NCBI RefSeq assembly: GCF_947179165.1
Contig: NC_077242.1
Span: forward strand, 31,741,097 to 31,805,096
Source of the DNA: Solanum dulcamara
Lineage: Eukaryota; Streptophyta; Magnoliopsida; Solanales; Solanaceae
Direction of reading: 5' to 3'
Length of the DNA stretch: 64,000 nt
Positions 35,451-47,476 of this stretch are shown in pieces; the stretch's first letter is position 1, and each line of letters begins with the position of its first letter. The position numbers and the translations under genes are program-made. The notes under the pieces were generated by a model. That model saw nothing but the letters and a program-made list of their open reading frames with translations. It did not search any database and had not been told where the DNA came from.

Positions 35451-37705
35451 TGTAAGACCCCGTTAGTCGGAAAGTCAGAACCAAAGAGAAAATTCTCAAA
35501 TCTTGAATTGAACCCAAGTTTACACCTGTCTCTACGAGTCATAGGAGTTTACACGACCCGTAGAAATGAGATGTGGAGGGAGTCATTAGTGGTAGTCATG
35601 ACCAACCAAAAAGAGAGGTCTTACGACTCATGTTGACGACCCATTCTCAGTTAGACAATCCATAGACACAACTCATAAGAAGAGCTCTAAGGGTAAGTTC
35701 CATATGTCCCTCAAGGTCAAGTTTACGCTTGACAGGACAGCTCGTAGAAGCTATGATGGGTCTAAGGACCACCCATCACAAATCTTCAGAGACTTGTAAT
35801 TTGCAAGTTTTTGGGACCTGCAGGACGAGCCAACAAGACGAACCATAGCCAAAATGATGGGCTATAAACCTTGCCCATTCCCAAACTTCAGAGACTTGAA
35901 TTTTTATACTTTTCTCAAACCTGCAGGATGAGTTATTTAGACAACTCATCAATATTTAGATGATCACTAGAAATGGATCCGTCGGGCCAAATTTCCAGAT
36001 TTTAATGAATGGAAATTGTGTCTTTTCAAAAGTTTGGTTCAAAGAACCTAGACACTTTTATGTTCAAGTTCAAAGTCTATGAGTATTCAATTCTTCAATT
36101 TCCCTCCTATTCAATTCATTCTCCTAAAATTTTCTAAGGCAAAAACAAAGTCTCTCAAGGTTTCCTCTCAAGATAAAGCTAGGATTTCTAGATTTCTACA
36201 AGGTTTCTTCTTCAATTCTTAGTGAATTCAAGCAAGGTATGTGGAGATTGATTCATGGTCTCTTTTCACCCATTAAGTCCCAAAGATTCCTCAAGTTTTC
36301 ATTCAATTTTCAATTGATTGTGAACCCTAGTTTTGATGAATTGCATTGGGCTGGTTGGATTTCATTTTTTAAATAATATTAATGATCTTTATATGCATGT
36401 TTTCATATGAATTGCATTATTTCAAGTTGATTTATAGATGCCCATGCATAAAGCTATATTTTCAAGCTATGATTATTGAGTTAAGATGAGTTTATGAGTT
36501 GATCATGAGTTCAATGATTTTCAATGAAAATTTTGTATGAGTTAAAGTTGAGATTTATGATTCTAAATTTAAATTTATGATGATGATCAGAGTTAAGATA
36601 AAAAGATGTTTAAAGATGGTGACAAGAAAAATTCTCACCGAAGTTATGGATTCTTATGAATCACCAAGTAGATGAGTTATTCCTAATATATTTTAAAGAT
36701 TGATTGATAGGCAGTTACTATCTTTCCCTACTTTGTTATGATTATGTTTTAATGAGTTTCTATTGGGATATTGACTAAGTATCGAAAAGACTTCTAGGTG
36801 TGTTCGGTCGGATAACATAGTTGGTTGTCCAAGGGAATCTTAGTAGCAACCTAAAGTCCCAAACTATATTGCCCACGTAGGTTGCCTTAATGGCCTAGCT
36901 AGTGGATCCACATAGCCCAGTTGAATAGTTACTTTTAGAGTATACCCTAGTAAGGTTGCCTCCCCTATTTCGATGTAGGAGTCATCAGCCTATCTCGATG
37001 CAGGAGTCATCAAATTCCATGTAATAGCTCGTATGTTCTTAGTTGTCGCTTAGTTCTCATATCCTACACAAGTTGGAGTTAAAGTTATGATATTTCAAGT
37101 TATAAGTTTATGATAAAAATTTATTATATGCATTAACCAAGAGTTTCTAATGATTTAAATTGCTTTTAAGCTTTACTCATCTTCATATAATTGGTTATGC
37201 ATCTTATAGTATATAATGATTACATTCTTTTACTTGTTCATGCATACCTCACATACTTAGTACATTCAAACGTACTAACGCATATTTTGCCTACATTGTC
37301 TCATAATGTAGGGACGGACGACGCTCGCGATCATCCCACTCGTGGCTAGAGATTTCTTTAGATTTCAAAGAAGTTGGTGAGTCGTCATTCTACCGAGGAT
37401 AAGACTTTTATTTGCGAGTACTATTGTGTTCATTTTTTCTATTGTTAGGGTGAGCTAGGAGCTTGTCCTAAGCCCATGTCAAAGATTAGATTAGAGGCAT
37501 GTTTAGAGGATATATTGGTGTAGTCCTGATTAGACGTTTATAGAGTTGATTTCCCTTAGTCCCATTCTCCACTTAATGATTACTTCAACTTAGATTTATA
37601 TTATTCTTTACCTTATGTATGCAATGTATGCTAAAATAGGTTATGGCTGGGTCCCTCGCATCCCAATTGTCATGTTAAGACTAGGCCCTAGATCAGGTCA
37701 AGACA
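35451..37705 (+). repeat. Element D 3' LTR
   Basis: 2,255 bases, colinear with 28138-30467, starting TGTAAGACCCC and ending GTCAAGACA. Substitutions relative to the 5' LTR are frequent (many within the first 150 bases), so the insertion is not recent. It is followed directly by the GGTAA target duplication. Confidence 0.95.
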
Positions 37706-37710
37706 GGTAA

Positions 37711-39370
37711 CCCAAGTTATTTTTATTTTTTTTTACTTTACTTTTTGTTGTCTTTATTGTGTTTTATAAGTGTGAAAAAGATAAGTATGAAAGTTAAAAA
37801 TAGAGCGCTCTGACCATCAGCGTCAAACAGGTGCCATGCCAGCTAGTTAAACGCAAATTCCCTCCAAATTCCTCTGAAGAAAATTAGGGAATCTGTTCTT
37901 GATTGGCGAGTCATTGGTTAAACATTTTACAACACTAGTTGAAGCGCTTGTGCAAATCAGTGCACTACCAAATACAAGGTAGTTTTCTGTGTTAGATTAG
38001 TGTCTTCCCGATTCTTGATGGCATCTCGCCAATCACATGCAAGAGATTTAAGTGTGAAAAAAGGTTTAATTTTGAATCTTGAACTACTACAAAGATCGTG
38101 TTTGACAACCTTTGACAAAATCCATAAACCCAAAACCCTTCATCTTCTTTATCATTAACTTTCTTTCGAACTCTACTTCCTCTCTCTAGAACTTCTCAAA
38201 CCTTCCATTAACCACTACTCTTTTCCATTCTCTTCCATTAAATAACAACCTTTTCTGCTCCCATATAAGAAAACCATTCACCCTGAAAATCCAAAAAGCT
38301 ATTTCGAAAACGTTCTTGAGTTCAAGATTAAGAAACACTTCCATTGAACCTATTGCTTTTCATATTCCACTTCTGCAAATCTGGTATGTTACCGTACTTT
38401 TACAATTTTAAGCTTGATATTGTGCATATGGTAAGAATTTTATGCTTGATTGTTGAATGTTTCAAAACCCACTTTCTAGAACTTGAAAATATTGTGTGTG
38501 AAAAAGGGTTTTTAGTGCTTGGAATTTCTAGATCTGTAGCTTTTTTATTTGGGTTTAATGTTAAGCATATGAAGTTTTCCTTACCTTGTTCGAACTATAA
38601 GTTTTGGGTGAAGTCTGAATAACTAATTGTGTTTACATAGTGCATGAAATTGTTCTACAATAGAATGGGTTACGTCATTCCTAAGGGAAACATTGTCATT
38701 ATGTGAATCTTTTATTTATGAGCAAAATTTTGTGAAAGAGTAGTAATGCCTTGTATTTATGGTTGAATCAAGTAATTTACGACTGGTGGTGAGGATGAAA
38801 TTGTGAATTAGTGTTCTTATTGTGTGCATATAATGGTTACATCACTTGTTTGAGTGATTTTTAATACCCAATTATGGGTGGGTTAACACCTTTCCTAAGG
38901 AAAATCATCAAAATGTGAACAAAATTGCCTTGCGAATCCTTTAGGAAAGTCTGAGTACCCATTAAACTTGGGATTTGAATGTGTTAAGCTGAATTTGGCC
39001 ATTTTTATTTGGAAGAGGTGACTGTGGAGCACCTGCACTTCATAATGAACAAAGTAATTGAGGTTCTCCTATTGTCAATTGGTGTTTCACTTGCGAAGTA
39101 CAGGTCTATATTAATGAAACACTGGTGCAACGCCATTTCACTTAAAATATTGCCATTTTTTTGATTTAAGGTAGCTCTTTAGTCAACTATTTACAATTCT
39201 GCTTTTACAAGCCATCGTCCAACGCCAGCCTAATTGAACTATAACTGCTTAACATTGTTTCCACTCCCTTATTTTTCTTTCTTTATTCTCTTCTATTGTA
39301 TTTCCCTTGTCATAAAATTAAGAGCCCACCAATTTTGGGGGGATGTTTATCACCTAACATACCTAGTTAT
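37711..39370 (+). other. Element A, non-coding internal segment
   Basis: Sequence of element A resuming after D with CCCAAGTTATTTTT. It holds a pyrimidine-rich stretch (38130-38290) and no protein I recognise. The 92-codon frame at 38344-38622 (MNLLLFIFHFCKSGMLPYF...) has no visible similarity; since this stretch resembles a leader before the transposon-protein gene, I leave it uncalled. Confidence 0.45.
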
Positions 39371-39379
39371 AGAAAATAT

Positions 39380-40850
39380 TTGCTCGAAGAAGTCATTTAG
39401 ATAGACAATCAAAGAAGGTCGCCTCATCGACAAAAGCTTAAGATAAGTAGCCTGATGTGCAAGTGAATAAGGCATAACTAAAATTCTGCATCGGAGGGAT
39501 GAAATCATACTATAAATCATTTAAAAGCCGACCAATCATTGAAGAAAATAGGTTCAATATTTCTAGATTGGGGAGCGAATTTCTAAACTTTGTGCACCAT
39601 TTCACCATTAGGGATTGGTTATCTCTTGCTGATGTACCCGAGATGGTTTCAAGGAGTTGGTAATCACATTCTATGCTTCCTACCAAGGTGCTAGATAGGA
39701 TTCTAATAATCACAAAGGACCTGTAGACAAATACTCTTATCTACCATCTATGATGGTTAGAGATGTAGGGATCAAAATGACTCCAACTTCTATTAATTCT
39801 CTTTTATGGGGCAAGCCGATTAGAGATGGAGATGAGTAAACAAGAAAGATTGCCACCAAACATAGCCAAATTCAATGGATATCTGAAATTATTGCTTCAG
39901 GCTAACCTACTTGGGCCTCCTCGAGGGGGAGACATCAACCGTCAAGATCTAAACTTTGAGGCAAACTTATGGTTGGACTAGATTTGTAACCGAATCATGC
40001 CATATAAAATGACCAAAGAGTTACCCATGAGGCAACGATCCTCATAGATTGTTTGATGTCGGACATTTATATAAACTATGGCAAAATAGTGGTAACATAG
40101 ATGCAAATAAAAGCTTGCAAGAATTACCTCTCAATGGACTTTTTTTTGTTTCTAAGTAAGTTATATGTAGCCGAAAATGTCCCATATGCTGCTCAGATAT
40201 TATGACAAAGTTGTTCGTATGATTGAGATCTATCGGAAGCAAGACACTGAGGCCCCCCAGACTAAGAAGAGATAAATGCAAGCCTTCTAAGTATTTGAAT
40301 AGGCACCACCCTTAAGCAACCCACTCCATACAGAAGAAGAAGAAACCACTCCAGAGGAAAAGGACTAGTCATAACCGCAACTTCCCTTAAGAGACTCTGA
40401 CCTAAGGGAGTATAAGATGTTTAGAAGAATGACATACTGCAATGAGAGCAAGAAATACAATTTGGCCAAAGTCTTCCCACCATAATTCTAAACACTACAA
40501 GTTAGCTTTGAAAGGTCTGAACAAGAAGTAGACATCTTGTGCAAACAGGCTGAATAATGAAAGGGGAAATCACTACCTTTCAAGATGATATGCACAGTTT
40601 GAAAGATAAAGAAACTAGGCAACACGTAGAAGGGCCTTGCATGGAGAACATTGCACTAGTTCAGTGCCCAAAAAAGGACCGATTGACAAAATATTTGAGA
40701 AAATAGGACTCAATCTAAATGAGGCGAGGGAAGTCGATGAAGATTTAGAAGAGGAGGAGAAGAACATATAACAAGCATTGCATGAGTCTTTTTTTTCTGC
40801 TCACCAATACCATAGTGGAGCTGGACCTAGTGCGCTAGGCAAGGCATAAG
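39380..40850 (+). pseudogene. Element A 'putative plant transposon protein' (PF20167-type) pseudogene
   Basis: Translations in shifting frames give the family's central blocks: MVRDVGIKMTPTSINSLLWGKPIRDGDE, IQWISEIIASG-PTWASSRG (39870-39925), a MPYKMTKELPMR-like stretch at 39999-40035, then LIDCLMSDIYINYGKIVV and KNYLSMDFFLFLSKLYVAENVPYAAQIL (40050-40200). The C-terminal part is acidic and Glu-rich (40320-40790). It is the same family as 3723-4952 but much more decayed, with several frameshifts as well as stops. Function is unknown; the family typically sits between gag-pro and the 3' LTR of elements lacking RT, which is its position here. Confidence 0.65.
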
Positions 40851-42836
40851 AGACTATGTATTCTCATAATTTTGATGGCATTGAGGGTAATTCCTTGTTT
40901 AATTTTAGAGGTATGTAGATGGTATGGTTGGTAGGTAGTTACCGAGAAGTTGCGCAAAGTGTTTATAAGTAGTTGAGAAGTGTTTACATTTTCTTTTCAT
41001 GACAAACAATATTTTTGGATTAAAGTCTTTATATATATTGGTACTATTTTAGTACTTTTAGAAAGTTGTTGGTTGTGTTTAGAAGTCGCAATTTGTTCTA
41101 CATTTTCCTATTGTTTTACTACCCTTACTTGATAGTTTCCCTTAGTGCCTTTTTATAGGCCCCATTCTCTCAATAAATTTATGGTGCATGATGCAAAATC
41201 ATCTCGGTAAATAGTAGCGAGTTAAATAAACTCCAAGTTTTTTTTATACCGCGGCTCTTTTTCAAGGAGAAAAATATTTTCTTTTTTCTTCTTGAGTATT
41301 TTTGTGCCGAACCAAGTTGATGTTTTCCAATGGTACATTGTGGGATAACTTTCTTATGAAAATTACCAAGTTTTAGTATTTATTTGAGTCTTTTGTCACA
41401 CCTCTTACAAGAGGGACCACCAAAAGTTTTTGCAATTGGCAAACGTAAAAATTTTCAAATGATATTTTGGAAAAGAAAACTGAAAGACAATCTCTTGTCA
41501 AGGTTCATACATTCTTGATTTGGCTTTATGACTTAAAAGGGGGAATATCCTCATTTTAGTTTGTCAAAAGTCATTAGATTCAATTGGTTTTGAGAATGGC
41601 TTGTGAATATGTTGGATTGAAATGCCTTGTGTGAAAAGAATTTGATTTATTCTTGTATATATGTGTTGTCTAGAACTTGCTCCAAAATGTATTTCAAGGC
41701 AAAATTATAGATTTGAGTTGTCTTGAAAGATGAACCTAGACCCTTTTCATCAACCACTCCATCCTAAATTTCCTTTCAAATGACATAATCCTAGTCAGCC
41801 CCATTGAGCCTAAGCCGAATTCTTTAGTCACCTTGTTGCATACTTTGAACCACTGTAACTCTTTAACTTGATACCTTTATTCCTCCTCATGTGCTAAAAA
41901 TTTTGAAATAGTCTAAAAGCCTAAGTTTTGGGGAGAAACGGAGAAAAGATGAATATGTAAACTGTAGGCAAAAGCTTAAGTTTTGGGGTTGAGCATAAAG
42001 GTTGTGAGCTAAAGAAATATAGAGCATCACAAGCTTCATAAAGAAAATTTGTTGAAAATAAATAAAAGGATGAAAAATAGAAGAAAAAATGATTAGGTTC
42101 TAACTCAATGTATGAATAGCCCTCCAGTGGAAAGAGAAAATAAAATGGGAAGTGAAGTTGGTGATTATCATGAAAAAAGAGAAATAAGTTGGACGATAAA
42201 GCCAAAAATGTGAGAGGATGCTTAAATGATTAATGAAAGCATTAGGGAGGCATCTTAGTCAATTAACTAAATGGTACCCCTCCTTTTTTTCAAGACTAAG
42301 TTAATCCCCTAAGTCCTTGGAGATCTACATTAGTGACGATTTACATATTGAGCAAGCCTATAGGTCAATGTGTATATATTTAAATTCATTTATGAGAGTG
42401 AGAATTTTTATGTATAATTTATAATCCCATGAAATTATATTCATAATTGTGAGTGGGAATCTGGCTTGTGTTAGTGACATTGTATAATTCATATGAATAG
42501 TGAAGTTTTGATCTCAATTGAGTTACATGAATGTGATAAGCTCACGTGAATCTTTAGGCAAACCAGGAAGGTTGATTCCATTGACTTGAGATGATGTGAA
42601 CTTTTTCTTGAAGAAAACAAATGTCCTAAAATGATGCTTTAAAAGAGTTTTGCTTAACCTTTGCCTAACGACTAGTGGTGGAACCAATAAAGAGTGGTGC
42701 ATGTATTAGAGTCATGTTGTTTGAGTCTTTTTTTTGTTTTTTAGTCAAATATGTGATTGTGCAAATCTTATATTTGGTGGATCTTAGCTTGAATCCTATG
42801 TTTTGCGAGTGTTTTGCTAGAGGACAAGCAATAGTT
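40851..42836 (+). other. Element A, 3' non-coding region
   Basis: About 2 kb of non-coding sequence between the transposon-protein remnant and the polypurine tract. It includes two copies of AAAGCTTAAGTTTTGGGG-like sequence near 41922 and 41970. The short frames (41921-42205 minus, 42675-43034 plus) carry no recognisable motif; the second runs across the polypurine tract into the LTR and is surely chance. Confidence 0.45.
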
Positions 42837-42850
42837 CAAATTTGGGGGTT
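42837..42850 (+). other. Element A polypurine tract
   Basis: CAAATTTGGGGGTT directly precedes the LTR start TGATGAGTTGG and marks where plus-strand synthesis would begin. It defines the plus orientation of A, agreeing with the gag, protease and transposon-protein remnants. Confidence 0.7.
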
Positions 42851-43460
42851 TGATGAGTTGGTATTTTACCAACTCATTAGACTCAAATTCTTCAGTTATT
42901 GCCATGTTTTAATGCTAATTGAAGGGATTTTAGGAATTAGTTCTCTTATGTGCAAGCATTCCTCAGAAAAAGCAAGTTCAAAGGATTTGATGCTAAAACC
43001 ACTAAAACACATCGGCGAAAGAACTGGAACCTAACAGAAGCTGACATGCGTCTCGCTGGCTAGATTGGAGCAAGATGCAAAAGTACATGTGAAATAATAG
43101 GCACCATACAAAGCATGATCGATGGTTCATCGGTCCCAGTGCAAAAGCTCCAGGAAGCACTGAAGGTTTAAGTGAGGTAGCGACTAGTATCTCATAATGG
43201 TGGATTGGCAATTCGCCAATTCAGTGCAAGTCTCAACGCAGAAGCTAATGGACCAAAATATATTAATGGAAATTAGTTCTTTATTTGGAATGTTCCAAAG
43301 ACCCAAAATAGGGATTTGTGAAATTAATTATCATTATTCTTATTATGCAATTACCAATTCTAGAGAGTAGAGAGAAATTCTAGATAGATAGAACCTTCGT
43401 CTCCATAGGGAATAACTCTTAACTTAGTGAAAAAGTGTAATAATTTGGAATGAAGGTTGA
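42851..43460 (+). repeat. Element A 3' LTR, start region
   Basis: It begins TGATGAG and carries at its very start a perfect 11-base inverted repeat with a 3-base loop (42853-42863 and 42867-42877). The LTR continues about 600 bases before D-like sequence (H) takes over, so its end is not seen. No second copy lies in the window: the 5' LTR would be left of 12683 and was not found. LTR status therefore rests on the polypurine tract and terminal word. Confidence 0.6.
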
Positions 43461-43753
43461 AATGGAAACAAATATTATAGAAAATGATGTGGTTCAAGTT
43501 TCTATGAGCCATTCTATGGCCCGTAGAAAGACCTACAAGTTGTAGGAAGGTAGTCGTAGGAAGTCTGGACACTTATGATAAATTTGGAATTTGAGGGTTG
43601 GCCTACGAGGTCCATTTATATATCATAGGAACTATGATCAATAGGATTACCCATAGAGTGAGGTTCATAGACTTGATTTTTGGAATTTCAAAAGTGTTTA
43701 GGACGAGAGGAGTGTACGACTCATAAGAAGGTCTACGACCCATAGAGTCGAGT

Positions 43754-43846
43754 TGTTGGAATGGCGGTTAATTCTTGTAGTTAATATTTTTGTGCACAAC
43801 ATTGGAATGGTGGTTAATTCTTGTAGCTAATATTTTTGTGCACAAC
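43754..43846. repeat. Two tandem copies of a 47-base unit
   Basis: The unit TTGGAATGGTGGTTAATTCT...ATTTTTGTGCACAAC occurs twice in tandem with few differences. A third copy lies 560 bases away at 44404-44464, at the junction of H with G. D's LTRs have no such unit, so it was added after H and D diverged. Confidence 0.85.
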
Positions 43847-44464
43847 TCATACGGACAAATCCTACGACTCATAGGGCTGTCTATGACCCATAGGATAGGG
43901 TTTGTAGGATTTGAGGTGTAATTCTAGGGTTTTTTCGATGAGTTTGCTGAATCGTGGAACGTTGGACTATCTGTTATCAATTTCGATAGATTTTATCCAA
44001 GTGTATTTTGGATATTTCCTACCCTCTTAACCCCTAAACTACATCGTTTGGATGTCCTATAACTACCCAAACCCTTCAAACCTTCCCTATTCCCTCCTAA
44101 TCTCTTAAAATCATCTAAGGCACTCAAAGTTCTCTCGTAAGGTTTCTTCTCTAAGTCAAAGCTAGGGTTTCCAGTTCAAGTTCAAGTCTCCATTATTAGA
44201 TCTTGCATTAGGTATTTCTATTATCAAGGTATGTGGAATTAACCAATGGATTCCTTTCATCCATTGAGTTCCAAAAGATCCCAATTCTCAAAATCTATTT
44301 CTCCCAATTCAATGAGGGTTTTGTTTCAAATCTCAGGGGTCCTTTTTATTTTGATTCAATTGACGTTACTCTACTTTATTATGCATGAATTTACTAAGAT
44401 ATATATTTTTGTGCACAATGTTGGAATGGTGGTGAATTCTTGTAGCTAATATTTTTGGTGCACA

Positions 44465-45756
44465 CTACTACCCATGAAAGGCAGCCAAGAACTTGGCTAA
44501 GGCACACACCACGAGCCCCTTCAAGGGTCGTGATGCACACCACGATCCATTATGGGTGCCGTGGTGGGGTTTCCTTCCATAAAAACACAAGGAAAACATC
44601 AAGGAAAACCACCACGAGTCGTGGTGCTCACAACTGGTTGTGGTGGTGCTCGTCCAGGGGAATCTGAAGCCCAACACATGTTGGTTTCGTACTTTGTTTA
44701 GGACTAGTTTTAGGTTTCTATAAATACAACCTTTATTATATTTTTAGGGGAACAGGATAAATATACTTTACACATATTTTACTACTATTTTAAGGTTACA
44801 TTACACGTTTTCAAACATTATTCTTGGAGATTTTCCTTCATCAAACGCACCTAGGCAACGTTGAATCAAGAGCGAAAAGTTTTGTTCTATTGATCTTTTG
44901 TTGGTGTTTTTGAATCAAGATTTAATCTTCAATTGTTAGTTTGATTCATTGTTATTTGTAAGACTTCTAATACATTATTTATGCATTGTGTATTGAGTTG
45001 TTCATCATGATTATGCCAAGCTAAACCCACAACTAGGGTTGTGGGAACCATAATGACTTAACAAGATAGGAACATGTAGAATTGATATTCATGATTTGTT
45101 TTTGCATGTAGTGTGATTTCTTCATTCAAAAGTCTTTCTTAGTGAGTGCACGCATTAAGAACTTACCCATCTCCATTTCTTGTTTAGGAGGGAGGTAGTG
45201 ATTAGGAAAAAAATATTACAATAGAAATTTGAAGAGTCTAACTTCAAAAGAATGGATAAACTTCATCTAAGTTACTTGAGACTAGGAGGAGATAGTACTT
45301 TGAGATATAGAGCGAGGTTTAGGAAAGTATACATTCTAAGATCGGAAGGAGATGAATGAGAAACATCTAAGAAGGATAGGGAGGTAAATTAGATGTTACA
45401 TAACTCGCAAGATTTTGCATGCAATACATCGAAAGATATCATGACTACGAGTTATCTATTAAGTTACATGTCATGGGGAACACAATCCTAGCTAAATTCT
45501 CATATTGTTCACCACTTAATTGTTAGTTAATTTTCTAAAACATCATTTTCTTACTAAATTAAACAATACCCCCCCCCCCCATTTACTTTATGTACTTTAT
45601 CTTTGGGAAATAACTACTACAATTGAATAAGTGATAGCTAATAGTCTTGTTTCAACCTATTCCCTGTGGGTTTGACCCTGACTCTTAGTTAAGTAAATGA
45701 TACTGCTAACGATCATCTATATCTCTTTCGAGAGGTATAATTGAGCGTTATCAAGT
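44465..45756 (+). repeat. LTR G: truncated copy of the element F LTR, plus strand
   Basis: Its sequence, reverse-complemented, follows element F's left LTR (53093-about 54760): the CCACGA/TCGTGG-rich part, TAGGACTAGTTTTAG, then CTAGGGTTGTGGGAACC..., ending in ATAGCTAATAG, TGACCCTGACTCTTAGTTAA, ATCTATATCTCTTT and GAGCGTTATCA. Compared with F it lacks about 480 bases of LTR start. It interrupts LTR H between about 44404 and 45757. Contains a C10 tract at 45566. Confidence 0.75.
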
Positions 45757-47476
45757 ATGTATCAATGAATTATGAAAGGTTTTCTCACAATATGAATTAA
45801 ATCATGATTTAGATGCTAAGAAACATAAGTGTCTATATGAATTATATTATAAATCATGATTTTAATAGAGCTACTCTTATATGATTTTATGATGTGGATT
45901 GGTAGACGTTTACTGCCTTTCCTAATATTATGTCAATAATTGGCTTTTATCTATTCCATTGGGATTTGACTTAACACCGAGAGGACTTAAGGTGAAGGCT
46001 TGATAAGGGAGTGTCTAGTAGCAACCTCTAGTCCTAAACTACGTGCCCCTGTAGGTTGTCTTAAATAACTTAGCTAGTGGATCCACAAATAGCTCATGAT
46101 GATAAGGATATAGAGTCTTCCTTGGAAAGTAGCCACTTCTTTTTGGTGTAGGATTTATACCAAATTCCATGTTATAGCTTACATGGTCTTATTGTCAGTT
46201 ACGGTCCATATCCCACAAAATGACTATTGTTTCCTTACAAATTTTTAAATGACGTCTTTTTATGATGCATTGACCTTATTTCACAATTTTATGATTTACT
46301 TCACGCTTTCAAGGATCTTTGGTCATGCATCTCATATTCATGCTCACATACATAGTACATTCCATGTACTAATACATGTTTTTTCCTATATTGTTTCATA
46401 ATATAGGTCACGATGCTCCTTTTCATTCTCATGGCTAACACACGTTCCCTTAAGAGTTTCTTATTTTGGTAAGTCCTCATGATTCGAGGGCAAACCCCCT
46501 GTCTATGTTACTAAAGGCATTATCAGACTAGACTAGTATTCTTATGTTCATTTCATACATTATGTTTTGAATTCTCCTTTATTGAGATTTCTATATTTTG
46601 AGACTTCTCTTCTACATTCAACATTACTCTTAGTCCAGTTGTGACCCAGAAGTGCCTTTTTATTAGGTTCTTCGGGTGTCTTAGCCATGGTTCGAGGTCC
46701 GAATTATGCACTCCTATGTTCTAGATTTCACTTACTCTTGTTCATAAATAGGTGTAGACTTTCAATTTTGCATGAATGTACCTACTGGGCTTATGAGCAA
46801 GAGTGGCAGCGGAATTGGGATCTACCGGTACCTGTCCATTCCGATTTAGGTATGGCTTCAATTCTATTTCGGTCCGATAGACTCTGGTTGGTAGCAGGTG
46901 GGTGGGTGGGTGGGGGTCCAGGATAGGGAATGGGACTGGGGGTGGGGGAGGAATTATCAGATTGTCCTGGTCTGTTCTGGGGCTGAATTTTTATTTTTAT
47001 AAAAAAAAAATTAAATGGACCGTCGAGGTAGCCATTGGGAAGGCTAGAGGGGCCTCATAATGGCTATTTTGGCCTTTACACTCCCCAAAACACCCCCCTA
47101 CCCCAAAAGTTTTTTTAATACCCTAAACTATATTAAAAATACATTTAGGTCCTATTTTTAACTATAAAAACCCCACCCCTTCATTATTTTTTTACACTAG
47201 TTTTCTCTACTATTCTACTCTTTCAACTCTCTCAAGTGTTCTACTCTCAATTTTGTTAATATGATTAGTTTGAAATTTTGGTGGATTATTTTGGAGCATC
47301 TTCAGACTTCAATTTTTATCTATCAATTTTTTTATTTTACGTTTGTTCTACGTAGACATTCAGTACATTCGTTCCAACTTCCAACTTTCATCTTTTTATT
47401 CTTTACTAGTTTACTTATGTATTTATTTGTATTAATTTTCATATTATATTTAATTTTCCTACTTTTAAAATTTTAA

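Larger units (their letters stand above)
28138..37705 (+). mobile_element. Element D: complete Ty3/gypsy LTR retrotransposon (9.6 kb)
   Basis: A full plus-strand element: 5' LTR 28138-30467, primer site, gag, protease, RT, RNase H, integrase, polypurine tract, 3' LTR 35451-37705. GGTAA occurs immediately outside both ends (28133-28137 and 37706-37710). Removing D plus one copy restores GAGGTAACCCAAG, a conserved motif of element A. The domain order and the tail after integrase (KVL-RNQQVESATWEMEEDM) suggest a Tekay/Del chromovirus. The two LTRs differ visibly throughout, so the insertion is old. It keeps more catalytic residues than C, I or J. Confidence 0.95.
43461..46700 (+). repeat. LTR H, diverged relative of element D's LTR, split by LTR G
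   Basis: It shares ordered blocks with D's LTRs: TACGACTCATAGG-type words (43600-43900), AAGGTATGTGG with TTTCATCCATTGAGTTCC (44225-44275), and CACCGAGAGGACTT, TAGTAGCAACCT, GCTAGTGGATCCACA, CATACATAGTACATTC and GTACTAATACAT (45975-46375). No gag-pol accompanies it, so it may be a solo LTR. The 45757-46700 part resumes the alignment after G. Both ends are approximate. Confidence 0.7.

Noticed and set aside
15430..45577. Homopolymer tracts (G10 at about 15431, C10 at 45566) as functional signals
   Set aside because: Isolated homopolymers in decayed LTRs, more likely slippage or base-calling uncertainty.
46895..46945. GGGTGGGTGGGTGGGGG as a G-quadruplex regulatory element
   Set aside because: The sequence could form one, but it lies in the subterminal part of a dead hAT and is probably slippage-grown; nothing links it to a gene.
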